DNA of 64,000 bases from Solidesulfovibrio alcoholivorans DSM 5433 (GTDB taxonomy: Bacteria > Desulfobacterota > Desulfovibrionia > Desulfovibrionales > Desulfovibrionaceae): positions 1-64,000 of the forward strand of contig NZ_JNJA01000008.1 of the NCBI RefSeq assembly GCF_000702665.1. Direction: 5' to 3'. The notes below the pieces were generated by a model that ran no database searches, had not been told where the DNA came from, and saw only the letters and a list, made by a program, of their open reading frames with translations. Positions 1-7,624 of the stretch are shown here, piece by piece (the stretch's first letter is position 1; the number at the start of each line of letters is the position of its first letter). Both the position numbers and the translations under genes were made by a program.

Positions 1-203
1 CGACGTTCCAGGGACACAATAAATGCTCCAAGCATAGGACGTGGCTGCACACGACGCTCGTAATGCAGTTCTGTCAGGTCGCCTCGCAGGATTTTCCGTA
101 CCGTGTTTTTGGAAAGACGCAGTTCCCTGGCAATCTGCTTGATCGGCTTTTCTTGCCGCATCGTGGCCAGCCGGACCTTCCTGATCGTTTCCACTATCAG
201 CAT
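1..203 (-). CDS. istA: IS21-family transposase IstA, N-terminal part (runs off window)
   Basis: This is the first 67 codons of an IstA transposase, read leftward and cut by the window edge. The N-terminus has the helix-turn-helix typical of IstA: LIVETIRKVRLATM, then KQIARELRLSKNTVRKIL, then LHYERRVQPRP. The start is the ATG at 203; a purine-rich GAGAGGAG lies immediately upstream. IstA would work with the ATPase IstB, whose gene should lie downstream and is not visible here. A separate IstB remnant sits at 55.65 kb and belongs to another copy. Confidence 0.85.
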   Translation of the reverse strand, partial: MLIVETIRKVRLATMRQEKPIKQIARELRLSKNTVRKILRGDLTELHYERRVQPRPMLGAFIVSLER

Positions 204-322
204 CTCCTCTCGCTGCCCCTCCCGTCTCCGATGATCGAAGACATCTAAGGGGGCTGCCGAGGGGGTCAATTTTGGACGCTGATTTCATCCAAAGAGGGGT
301 CAATATTCCATGCTGATCAACA
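1..322 (-). mobile_element. IS21-family insertion sequence, terminal part
   Basis: The left edge holds the terminus of an IS21-type element. It comprises the istA 5' end and a non-coding tip of about 120 bp. The tip carries two direct repeats of the form GGGGTCAAT-(6-7 nt)-GCTGAT at 262-283 and 296-317, the tandem terminal repeats expected for IS21 transposase binding. The outer end is placed at 322, where the strand read leftward begins TGTTGATCAGCA. The CcdA-type reading frame is open from exactly 323, so the element probably inserted into that gene. The rest of the element lies outside the window. Confidence 0.75.
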
Positions 323-775
323 CTGGGGCGCATGCTTGGTGATGTCGGCCCGTACTGGACGATCCTTGTGGGCGCGATCCTCCTTTGGGTCGCCATGGAC
401 ATGATGGGAGTGGCCAAATGTTCGGTTTCGGGCGGCATGATGGGAAAGCTCAAAGTCAAAGGAATCGGCGGCGCCTTTCTCCTCGGCTTGGCCTATGGCG
501 TGCTCTCCGGTTCATGCACGTTCGGCTTTATCGCACCCATTTTGGCCATCATCACCATTCAAGAAAAAATCCTCACCGGGGTTGTCCTTATCGTGCTCTT
601 CGCAATCGGCCACTGCCTGCCCATTGTTGCGGCCGGAAGTTCCACAGCGTTCGTACAGCGTTGGCTTGAAAATGGAGCCATGCGCCACGGTGGTGTTTGG
701 TTTCGAAAGAGCGCAGGGGCATTAATCGGACTGCTCGGGGCATACTTCATTGCCAGGCCGTTTTTGGCCGTCTAA
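323..775 (+). pseudogene. CcdA/DsbD-family membrane protein, 5'-truncated by IS21
   Basis: This is the C-terminal ~150 residues of a CcdA/DsbD-type transmembrane electron carrier, or of the related ArsG-type permease. Three or four hydrophobic segments are visible, around WTILVGAILLWVAMDMMG, GGAFLLGLAYGVLSG, ILTGVVLIVLFAIGHCLPI and ALIGLLGAYFIARPF. Single cysteines occur in AKCSVSGG, SGSCTFGF and GHCLPI. Full-length relatives are about 220-240 residues, so roughly the first third is missing. The frame is open right up to the IS21 end at 322. An internal ATG at 332 could still be translated, but the product would lack the first helices. Confidence 0.7.
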
Positions 776-813
776 TCTGGTAAACCTCATGATCATGGAT
801 TGAGGCAAGGGAC

Positions 814-948
814 ATGCGCAAGGGTAACAGACTCGTGAGCATCCTGATCTCCTTGGTGTTCATCACCGGGATGGTTGCTCCTGTGCCTGAGTGTTATGTC
901 ACCAGGGCCGTTGGCCCGCTCCGAGCAAGTATAGCTCCGGGCCTGTAA
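814..948 (+). CDS. small putative exported peptide (44 aa)
   Basis: This short ORF starts at an ATG 38 bp after the CcdA-type gene, preceded by AGGCAAGGGA. The product begins with a charged MRKGNR and a hydrophobic core, LVSILISLVFITGMVA, followed by small residues, as in a signal peptide. The remaining ~18 residues have no recognisable domain. It may be the 5' remnant of an exported redox partner of the CcdA-type gene, cut off by the structured segment that follows. It may also not be a gene. Confidence 0.3.
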   Translation: MRKGNRLVSILISLVFITGMVAPVPECYVTRAVGPLRASIAPGL

Positions 949-1110
949 CGAGAACTGTGTAAACCTCTACTAACGGGCAAAAGTCCCAGGAGATTTTCGT
1001 GCTGATTAACCGTTACGTAGGTTCTAGGAAGGTACTCGAGGGAGAGACCGCCTGTCTGAAGAGCCTCAACGGTATAAAAAGAAGCTGGGCTATGCGTAAC
1101 TTTGTCGCAA
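880..1110 (+). other. structured non-coding segment, possibly group II intron-like RNA remnant
   Basis: No credible protein is present. The strand folds readily into nested hairpins. GGGCC-gtt-GGCCC is perfect, GAGC-aagtata-GCTC follows directly, and further short helices lie around 960-1060. The layout of consecutive small stems with purine-rich joints resembles domain I of bacterial group II introns. No intron-encoded reverse transcriptase or domain V is visible nearby, so the family is not established. Confidence 0.25.
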
Positions 1111-1138
1111 ATCTGTCCAACCAGCCAGAACTCATGGG

Positions 1139-1303
1139 GACTCTAACCGCCATGTTGTGACAATTTTACCCTTGTCGGAAGAGGGGCAAACTGATAGGTC
1201 GAAATCAGAGAGAATTCTAATCAACTATTTTTGAAGTCTAAATATATCAGACTGTTGCATCTTGCTGTGTGGTCCGAGGGTGCTGAGTCCCCCTTCGGCA
1301 CCA
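1139..1303 (+). repeat. island-flanking direct repeat, left copy (putative attL)
   Basis: This 165-bp sequence recurs at 23608-23773 with roughly 20 differences and one indel. The last ~30 bp, from GTCCGAGGGTGCTGAG to the final CACCA, are the most conserved part. They fold into a hairpin (GGTGCTGAG with CTTCGGCACC) and end in CCA like a tRNA 3' end. A canonical T-loop and a matching 5' acceptor strand are absent, so it is not called a tRNA. Confidence 0.65.
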
Positions 1304-1354
1304 ATTCATAGTCCAGGAAGGTCCAACAAGGACAAAAAATCATTGGAAACATTA

Positions 1355-1386
1355 ACTAAGCCGGGCTAGAGATAGTCCGGCTTAGT
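1355..1386 (+). terminator. perfect 10-bp stem hairpin after the left direct repeat
   Basis: ACTAAGCCGG and CCGGCTTAGT pair perfectly around a 12-nt loop. The hairpin follows the putative att repeat by ~50 bp and precedes the integrase remnant. No long T tract follows, so it is either a weak terminator or an att-associated structure. Confidence 0.45.
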
Positions 1387-1532
1387 CATTTGCGTCCGTT
1401 GACATCCGTGTAACCGCTGGGTAGCTATCCGGGTCACTGCTTTTCTGGACATGGTAAACACGGGTAACTGGGGTAAATCCCGCGTTCAGCCTCTATCGGC
1501 GGACTACCCGTTCCAGACAGGAGGTTACTCGG

Positions 1533-1920
1533 ATGCCTCTGACAGACGTTGCCGTCCGAAACATTAAGCCCAGTCCCAGGATTGTCCGTTACCGCGATGA
1601 GCGCGGCCTGTACCTTGAGGTCAGTCACAAGGGTGGCAAGCGTTGGCGGTTCCGCTACACGTTCCGGGGAAAGGAGAACATGCTTTCCCTGGGTGTCTAT
1701 CCTGACGTGTCGCTCAGGGATGCCCGGGAGCGCCGCGACGAAGCCCGCAAGCTCATCGCCAACGGCATGGATCCAGGCAAAGCACGGCAGGACGAAAAGG
1801 CTGTTGCCGAGGCCCAGGCTGCCGCAGACGCGAATCCCTTCGAGGTTGTTGCCCGGGATTGGCACGCCGAGCAGGTAAAGGCCTGGAGCGAGGGCCATGC
1901 TGCCAAGGTCCTGGCCCGGA
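1533..1920 (+). pseudogene. tyrosine integrase, N-terminal fragment
   Basis: The start ATG follows GGAGG by 8 nt. The first ~130 residues match the arm-binding (DUF4102-type) N-terminus and the beginning of the core-binding domain of P4-type island integrases: VAVRNIKPSPRIVRYRDERG, SLGVYPDVSLRDARERRDEA and FEVVARDWHAEQVKAWSEGH. After VLARM, near 1920, similarity stops. The frame continues into unrelated proline- and cysteine-rich residues to 2123, and the catalytic R-K-H-R-Y domain is absent. Intact relatives are about 400 residues. The gene was cut by a rearrangement that joined it to the sequence upstream of the FliG-like gene. Confidence 0.85.
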
Positions 1921-2122
1921 TGGGGCCTTGTGCCTGTTCGCCGCCTCCCCCCTGGCAGGCAGGCGCATCGGAGACCACCACAATCGCTTTCGTCTCCCGT
2001 TGGTTGAAGCCCTGCTCCACGCGTGGCGAACAGGCTTCAGGCCACACCCCTTGGCTTCGGAGACGGACGCTGCGCTCTTGCGCTTCAAGCGCGCCGTTGC
2101 CTACGCCTGTTACAGCGGACTG

Positions 2123-3424
2123 ATGCATCCGCCGCACTTTCCGGGTGAGGGCGACGTCGCTGTGCACCCAAGGCCATGGCCCATGGACAACAGGGCTGCT
2201 GCAAAAGGGATTCCGAGAAAACTGCATCATAACGTCGCGGCTTGGATCAAAGCGCAGGCGAATAAATTCCTGGCTGCAACGTCAGGAGGGGATGCCGCGC
2301 CCGATGAAAACCCCTCCGCAACGGAAAATGCCGCGCATTTTGACGTCCTTTCTGTTTCCACTGCGGAAATCGTGCGTTTCTGGTCCCCCTTGCACCACGT
2401 CATGCGCCAGGGCGACACGCGGCCTCTTGAAGCGATTTGCGACTCCTTGGACGAGTACAGCCAGGCACTCACCAGATTGTACCTGGAGGACATCGACCCG
2501 GTTGCTTTCGTGTCCCGGGGGCAGGCCGTGTTCGATGGGCTGATGCGGCGCATCGACGGCTATCTTGAACGCACGCGGTGTTTTTTCGAGGCGCTGGCTG
2601 CGCCGGAAGCGACGACGCAGGCGCTTGCCGCAAGGCTCGAGGAGATTTCGCCGTCCGGCGAGGCCGTGGCGTTGCCCTTGGGGGAGGACGACCCTCCATG
2701 TCCGCGCCTCGATCCCCGCATGGCGGCCGCGCGCCATGTCCAGGCGCTGCTGACGCTGCATCGTTTTGCCCGCAGGCGGGGTCCCCTTGCCCTGGAAGCC
2801 TTCGCTGACGATGCCCGCCTGGGCTGCCCCGTGACCGAAAGCGGCCTGCGTTTTTTCACGACCCTCAACGATCCGTCCGTCCTGACGGAGATCGTCGAGC
2901 GCAAGAGCCGCACCATGCGTTTCGAGTGGGAACGCAAGGCCGCAATGTTGTTGGCCGGGTTTCGGACCATGGCGCAAGGGGATATTCCTTTTGTCGCCCG
3001 CGTCCGTATGGAGGCGTATGCCGGGGAGTGCTGCGACGCGGAGGATGCGCTTGGGGATGGCGACGATTCGGAATTGCTGGCGCGGATTTTGACGCAGGCA
3101 TGGGCCGACCCAAGACCCGTTGCGGACGAACACGACTTCCTGTTGTCCGGAATGACCGCCCTGACCGGGCTGTCCGACGAGGAGTTCGGCGCATTGCTCA
3201 AGCAATGCACCCTTGAGGATTTATGCCTGTGCCTCGCGTTCTCCCGCGACGACCTGCGGGAGAAATGCCGCAGGGCGTTTACGGAACGCTCCTTTGTCAT
3301 GCTCCAGGAAGAGGTGAACGGCATGGAACCGCAACGCCGCTGTGACGTCGAGGAAGCCCGCGAGCGTCTGTTGGCGGCAGCCCTTGCCGTGGTGAATCCG
3401 GACAATATGGCGTCGCCGTCTTGA
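2123..3424 (+). CDS. FliG C-terminal-domain-like protein of unknown function
   Basis: The last ~75 residues resemble the C-terminal domain of the flagellar switch protein FliG: LLKQCTLEDLCLCLAFS, then LREKCRRAFTERSFVMLQEE, then EPQRRCDVEEARERLLAAAL. In FliG this domain binds FliM and the stator. The preceding ~350 residues are mostly helical and show no family I can name. No flagellar gene is nearby. The next gene, 179 bp downstream in the same direction, is a SLOG-membrane protein. The frame is open back to 1859, so the start is uncertain: ATG 2123 is used and ATG 2183 is equally possible. Neither has a strong ribosome-binding site. A structural or scaffold role in the island's system is inference. 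Confidence 0.6.
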   Translation: MHPPHFPGEGDVAVHPRPWPMDNRAAAKGIPRKLHHNVAAWIKAQANKFLAATSGGDAAPDENPSATENAAHFDVLSVSTAEIVRFWSPLHHVMRQGDTRPLEAICDSLDEYSQALTRLYLEDIDPVAFVSRGQAVFDGLMRRIDGYLERTRCFFEALAAPEATTQALAARLEEISPSGEAVALPLGEDDPPCPRLDPRMAAARHVQALLTLHRFARRRGPLALEAFADDARLGCPVTESGLRFFTTLNDPSVLTEIVERKSRTMRFEWERKAAMLLAGFRTMAQGDIPFVARVRMEAYAGECCDAEDALGDGDDSELLARILTQAWADPRPVADEHDFLLSGMTALTGLSDEEFGALLKQCTLEDLCLCLAFSRDDLREKCRRAFTERSFVMLQEEVNGMEPQRRCDVEEARERLLAAALAVVNPDNMASPS

Positions 3425-3602
3425 ACGCCTCAAGCCCATTGCCGGCGAAGTCGCGGGCTGGCGTTGTAGACGCAGGCCAAGCCGTGCATCGGATGGATAT
3501 GATACGGAATTGCAGGAAGAGACATATGCAAATCCCGCGTTCTCTTTTCACAAGCGTTGCCGTGACGCATGCCGACGCGGCAGGCACGGGGAAGGCGCGG
3601 AC

Positions 3603-5405
3603 ATGACCGCTCGGGAAAGGGCGCTTCCAGCCTCCGAAGCGGCATACAGCTACGCGAACATGCCTCCTTCCCTGGGGCCCATTCCCCTCGTGATCGGCGT
3701 CACGGGGCATCGGGATCTGCCGGATGCGGACAGAAACGCCCTGACTACCGCTTTCACCCGGATTCTGGAATCGTTGCGACGCGACTATCCCGCTTCCCCG
3801 ATGCTCGTCCTGTCCGCCCTGGCCGAAGGCGCGGACCGCCTCGCCGCCTGGGCCGCCCTGGATTTTCCGGGGACGCGCCTGGCGGCGGTGCTGCCGCTGC
3901 CCGTTCCGGAGTATCGGCGCGATTTCGCCACGGAAGCGTCCCGGACGGAATTTTCGGCCCTGCTCGATGCAGCGGCGACGGTACGCGTCGTGCCGCAGTT
4001 TCGGGAAGGCCCCGGCTCCACCGCTATGGCGGCCACGGATCGGGAGCGGCAATACGCCCGGGTCGGCGCGGAGATCGTCACGCACTGCCATATCCTGGTG
4101 GCGTTCTGGGACGGCCTTGCGGGCGGCGTCGGCGGCACCGCCGAGGTGGTCGGGCATCGCCTGCACGGGATTCCCCGTGGCTTGTGCCGGCGCGACCTGC
4201 TGGACCCTGCCGAAACCGGCCCCGTGGCGCACATTCAGACCTCGAGGCGGGATGCCCCTGGCGACGCGGCTTCGGCGGTCGGGGCCATACGCTGGCTGTT
4301 CCCCGATGCTCCGGGACAGCCGGGCGGCCCTGCCTTTGTTTGGCGTGACGACCTGCATTTCATGCTGCGGCACATCGACCGCTGCAATCGCGATATCCTC
4401 GTCCGGCGCCGTGAAGACCCCGGGGCCATCGCGCGCAGCCGCCTTTCCCTGGCCGAGGTCCCGTCGGCCGGCGAACTGCCCGAAGACCTCGAAACCCTTG
4501 CGCAACGTTTCGCCGAAGCCGACGCCATGGCCAACAGGTATCAAGCCAAGAATCTGTTCGCCTTCAGGGCGTTGCTCGTTCTGGGATTGTTGCTCGTCGC
4601 GCAGATACAATTGGGCAAATGGGGAGCGCTCGCCGGTTTTCTCGACGGCTTTTGCCTGGCGATCTTCCTTTTCGCCTTCGCAATCTACTGGTGGGCGGGC
4701 CGTGGTCGTTGGCAGGAACGCTTTCTGGATTACCGCGGCCTCGGCGAGGGGCTTCGCGTGCAGTTTTTCTGGCGCGCCGGCGGGCTGGGCCAGTGTGCCG
4801 CCGACTTCTACATGCGGCGGCAAAGCGGCGATCTGGACTGGATACGGCAGGCGATCCGCGGCTTGACGGCCACGCTTGCGCCGCACCGTCCGCCGGGGCA
4901 GGGCGACTGGCTCGCCTGGGTGAGGACCGCCTGGATCGACGGGCAATATCGCTATTTCGCCGGCCCGGTCGGGAGCGGGCGCGGCGGCGCGGCCCTGCGC
5001 GACGCCAGGCGCGGCGGGCGCATCAACAACGCTGCCGGCGTGTGTACCGTCACCGGGGTCATCCTGACCCTCCTGTGGAAGTCGGGCCGGCTTTTGCACA
5101 TTCCCCTGCCGGACTGGGCGGGGCAGGGCTGCATGGTGCTCGGCCCGCTGCTGCTCGCCTTGGCCATTGCTCTCAAGGCGTATGGCGAAACCATGGCGTA
5201 TCGGGAAAATTCCAGGCGATACGAGAAGATGGCTTTTTTGTTCGCCCAGGGGGGGCGGGCCATGGCCGAGGCGGCGCGGCAAGGCGAGACGGGACTGCGC
5301 CGGCACGTGCTGCTGGAGATCGGCAAGGAGGCCCTGGCCGAGAACGGGGACTGGCTTTTACAGCACAGGGCTCGGCCCCTCAAAATGCCGAGCAAGGTGG
5401 CCTAA
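3603..5405 (+). CDS. SLOG-type nucleotide-sensor domain fused to a four-helix membrane domain
   Basis: The start is the ATG preceded by GGGGAAGG at 8 nt. Residues ~28-150 form a Rossmann-like SLOG/LSDAT fold: PLVIGVTGHRDLPDADRNAL, then PMLVLSALAEGADRLAAWAA, then RLAAVLPLPVPEY. Further parts of the sensor (HCHILVAFWDGLAGGVGGTA) follow at ~160-200. Two membrane segments lie near residues 319-363 and two near 477-530, separated by a soluble ~110-residue region, like SLATT-type membrane effectors. SLOG domains are known sensors of nucleotide-derived ligands in conflict systems. Here the ligand could come from the cyclase at 13.3-15.5 kb or from TIR activity (inference). The gene ends convergently with the membrane-protein operon. 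Confidence 0.7.
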   Translation: MTARERALPASEAAYSYANMPPSLGPIPLVIGVTGHRDLPDADRNALTTAFTRILESLRRDYPASPMLVLSALAEGADRLAAWAALDFPGTRLAAVLPLPVPEYRRDFATEASRTEFSALLDAAATVRVVPQFREGPGSTAMAATDRERQYARVGAEIVTHCHILVAFWDGLAGGVGGTAEVVGHRLHGIPRGLCRRDLLDPAETGPVAHIQTSRRDAPGDAASAVGAIRWLFPDAPGQPGGPAFVWRDDLHFMLRHIDRCNRDILVRRREDPGAIARSRLSLAEVPSAGELPEDLETLAQRFAEADAMANRYQAKNLFAFRALLVLGLLLVAQIQLGKWGALAGFLDGFCLAIFLFAFAIYWWAGRGRWQERFLDYRGLGEGLRVQFFWRAGGLGQCAADFYMRRQSGDLDWIRQAIRGLTATLAPHRPPGQGDWLAWVRTAWIDGQYRYFAGPVGSGRGGAALRDARRGGRINNAAGVCTVTGVILTLLWKSGRLLHIPLPDWAGQGCMVLGPLLLALAIALKAYGETMAYRENSRRYEKMAFLFAQGGRAMAEAARQGETGLRRHVLLEIGKEALAENGDWLLQHRARPLKMPSKVA

Positions 5406-5446
5406 GCGGCATCGCCCAGGAGGCTTGCGGACATTTTTTTCCGGAC

Positions 5447-6058
5447 TTATCTCCTAGAGGACACGGTCAGCGACAACAACGCGATGACGAACCACATAAG
5501 AAAAAAAACGAAACCTACCACCGTGACCGATTCGTATTCGGACAGGAAGAGACCGCTCCCGACCGCGCTCGCGGCCAGAAACGCCAGCCAGGTGAGGGTA
5601 AAAAGAAAAAGGGACAGCAGAGGCCGCGTCTTGCTTTTCTCGCTGAAGAGGACGGGGGGAATGAAAGCGAAGACGAACAGGTAAATCATATAGGCCGTTT
5701 TGACGCCCTCGCTGCGATTTGCCTCAAGCCCGACGTCCATGGCAAGGTAGCCGAGCGCCATGGCGACGAGGGTGGAGAAAACAACGCACGCCTCGATGAT
5801 CGCGACACGCAAGACCAGCGCCTTGAGCCCGACCTGGCGGCTCCAGACGCCCAGACGCCACAGGGCGCGCCGCAAGGGACGGGCATGCGTCGCGGCGTCG
5901 GTCGTTTCGATGGAGCCGTCCTTGGCGATGACGACCACGTCCGGGCCGGTCCCGCGAGCGGAGCGCTTGGGCCAAAAAAATGCACGCACGCCCTCCAGCC
6001 GCTTCGCGACGCCGCGCACGGCGCCACGCGCGGACGCAAGCCAGCCGCCGCCTACCAT
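5447..6058 (-). CDS. four-helix membrane protein D of the island operon
   Basis: Last of four tandem paralogues. The start is the ATG at 6058, overlapping the stop of the upstream gene (CAATGGTAG), which implies translational coupling. The soluble N-terminus contains PDVVVIAKDGSIETTD at ~residues 38-53. Four hydrophobic helices follow, starting near LVLRVAIIEACVVFSTLVAM, TAYMIYLFVFAFIPPVLF, LSLFLFTLTWLAFLAASAVG and TVVGFVFFLMWFVIALLSL. The protein ends in SSRR. The D-V-V-x-I-x-x-D-G motif is almost identical to that of protein C. A pore-forming or membrane-anchored substrate role for the E1/E2/JAB genes upstream is inference. No named family recognised. Confidence 0.75.
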   Translation of the reverse strand: MVGGGWLASARGAVRGVAKRLEGVRAFFWPKRSARGTGPDVVVIAKDGSIETTDAATHARPLRRALWRLGVWSRQVGLKALVLRVAIIEACVVFSTLVAMALGYLAMDVGLEANRSEGVKTAYMIYLFVFAFIPPVLFSEKSKTRPLLSLFLFTLTWLAFLAASAVGSGLFLSEYESVTVVGFVFFLMWFVIALLSLTVSSRR

Positions 6059-6561
6059 TGCCCGCCCCGGAGCAGATACCGGAAACCGAACGCGGCCGCA
6101 TAGACGAAGAAAAATACCAATCCCGGATTGAGCGGGTCCCGCAGCTCCGGCAGGACCCAATAGAAGGCCAGCCGCGCCGCGAGCAGGTACGCGCCCCAGC
6201 AAAGCAGACTCATTTTGGCGAACTGCCGGCGGTCCGTGCGCAGCTGCTCGGCGAACAGTGTCCTGGGAATGGCCCCGAAACCGCAGCTGAGCAAGATGAA
6301 CGCCGCTTCCGCAAGGTCCATTCTCGCAGACAGGTTGGCGTAGCCCGAAATGACGTGGGCAAGGACGAGCAGCGTAAACGTGCCGCAAAAGATGCCTGCC
6401 ATGGCGAGGCTATTGCGTCTGCGACGCCACGACAAACGTCGTCGCAACAGGCCGGGCAGATCGGAACCGTCCGTGGTGCCGACGGAACCGTCCTTGGCGA
6501 TGACGACGATGTCCGGTTCGGGCCCGTTCCCGTCGGCGTGTCGGCGTCCAAGGAGGTTCAT
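6052..6561 (-). CDS. four-helix membrane protein C of the island operon
   Basis: The start ATG at 6561 overlaps the preceding stop (ATGA). The product is 169 residues. It opens with a short polar stretch and the motif PDIVVIAKDGSVGTTDGS at ~17-34, then an Arg-rich linker (RRRLSWRRRR), positive-inside style. Hydrophobic segments follow around LAMAGIFCGTFTLLVLAHVI, AAFILLSCGFGAIPRTLFA, MSLLCWGAYLLAARLAFYWV and PGLVFFFVYAAAFGFRYLL. It is a paralogue of the genes at 5447, 6558 and 7112. Its N-terminal motif is closest to that of protein D. Confidence 0.75.
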   Translation of the reverse strand: MNLLGRRHADGNGPEPDIVVIAKDGSVGTTDGSDLPGLLRRRLSWRRRRNSLAMAGIFCGTFTLLVLAHVISGYANLSARMDLAEAAFILLSCGFGAIPRTLFAEQLRTDRRQFAKMSLLCWGAYLLAARLAFYWVLPELRDPLNPGLVFFFVYAAAFGFRYLLRGGQW

Positions 6562-7115
6562 TGCCGCCTCCGCGCCAGCCGGCTGCGCAGCTTCGCCGCA
6601 AAGATCGCGGCGTTCGTATACGCGATGATCCACAGACCGACGGAGAAAATCGGGATGCCGAGCCAGTGGCGCGGTAGGATTGCCTTCCAGGATGCCAGGG
6701 CGATGGAGACCAGGGTGGCCAGGGCGAAAATGCTGAAGGCCTGGTCGCGCCGCATGTCCACGCCGGACAGAAACAGGCAGACGATCATGGCCGCCGGGCT
6801 GACGCCGTAGCCGAGCCAGACGATGGCCGGACTTCTCAGGTAGCGCTGGAGCAGTTCGGGCAGCTCCGGACCGAACGTCGGCAACGGCAGGGCATACCAC
6901 TGCGTCAAGCCGACGCCGCCGGCCGTAAGGAGCAGCAGATGGCCCAGGCAAAGCGCGAGCAGGCCGGGCAGGGACAGGGCGTAGCGCCTGCCCCGGATGG
7001 CGCGTCCGCGCAGGCGTTCCACGGCGACCTCGCCGTCGACGCCGATACGCACGACCTCCACGCCGTCCGCAGCTTCGGATGCTCCTTCAGGAACGCGCCG
7101 GTCCATGCCCTTCAT
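6558..7115 (-). CDS. four-helix membrane protein B of the island operon
   Basis: 185 residues if started at ATG 7115; ATG 7106 is a second choice. The N-terminus carries VEVVRIGVDGEVAVE, the same D-G hairpin-like motif as its neighbours but more divergent. It is followed by four hydrophobic segments: LPGLLALCLGHLLLLTAGGV, SPAAMIVCLFLSG, FSIFALATLVSIALASW and GIPIFSVGLWIIAYTNAAIF. A basic tail (KLRSRLARRRQ) ends the protein. The stop overlaps the start of protein C and the start overlaps the stop of protein A. Coupled synthesis in fixed order fits a hetero-oligomeric membrane complex (inference). Confidence 0.72.
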   Translation of the reverse strand: MKGMDRRVPEGASEAADGVEVVRIGVDGEVAVERLRGRAIRGRRYALSLPGLLALCLGHLLLLTAGGVGLTQWYALPLPTFGPELPELLQRYLRSPAIVWLGYGVSPAAMIVCLFLSGVDMRRDQAFSIFALATLVSIALASWKAILPRHWLGIPIFSVGLWIIAYTNAAIFAAKLRSRLARRRQ

Positions 7116-7624
7116 CCGCTCCGGTTCGGGAAGAACAGATACAGGGCCACGGGAAGCAGGGCAAAAAAAACCGGCCCCACGAGGTCCAATTCGCCCTGGC
7201 CCAGACGGGCGGCGAAGCCCGTGGCGCAAAGGACGGTGAAGAAATAAAAAGTTGGGGACAGGCCGCGATGCCGCGGGATGCGCTGCTTGATGGCGTCGTT
7301 GAGGCAGATCGGGATGAACGTGACCGAGGCCGTGAGCAGATGGTCGGCCCATTGCCGCCACAGGGTCGCGACCCCGGCGTAAAGGCCGTCGGCCACGGCG
7401 TTGATGCACATGCCGAGGACGACAATGATGGCGTAGCCCTTGACGATGGCGGCAAGGGCGATACGCAGCGCCTGCGCCGGTGGAAACGGCGGGGCAAGCC
7501 GGCGCGCCGCCCGGCGTCCCAGGCCGCGCCAGAAAGAGGGCGGCCGGTAGGCCTCGCTGACGATGCGGCCGCTGCCGGTGATGCGGACGACGTCTTCCGG
7601 TCCGGAATCAGACGCCGCAGACAA
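7112..7624 (-). CDS. four-helix membrane protein A of the island operon
   Basis: The likely start is a TTG at 7624, inside the last codons of the E1-like gene, giving SAASDSGPEDVVRITGSGRI; no ATG is available before the motif. The motif EDVVRITGSGRIVSE corresponds to the D-V-V-x-I-x-x-D-G motif of the other three, with S in place of D. Hydrophobic segments follow at LRIALAAIVKGYAIIVVLGM, LLTASVTFIPICL, FYFFTVLCATGF and VGPVFFALLPVALYLFF. First of the four membrane paralogues, translationally overlapped with the conjugation genes. Confidence 0.72.
   Translation of the reverse strand: MSAASDSGPEDVVRITGSGRIVSEAYRPPSFWRGLGRRAARRLAPPFPPAQALRIALAAIVKGYAIIVVLGMCINAVADGLYAGVATLWRQWADHLLTASVTFIPICLNDAIKQRIPRHRGLSPTFYFFTVLCATGFAARLGQGELDLVGPVFFALLPVALYLFFPNRSG

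Noticed and set aside
1270..1303. Possible tRNA at the end of the left direct repeat (CCA end, hairpin)
   Set aside because: No TTC-type T loop, no matching 5' acceptor strand and no anticodon arm upstream. Kept only as a repeat.
2123..3424. Annotating the gene as flagellar fliG
   Set aside because: Only the C-terminal domain is similar and no flagellar genes are nearby.
3297..5306. A 669-codon minus-strand frame opposite the SLOG-membrane gene
   Set aside because: Low-complexity Arg/Pro/Gly translation and no start signal; shadow of the plus-strand gene.
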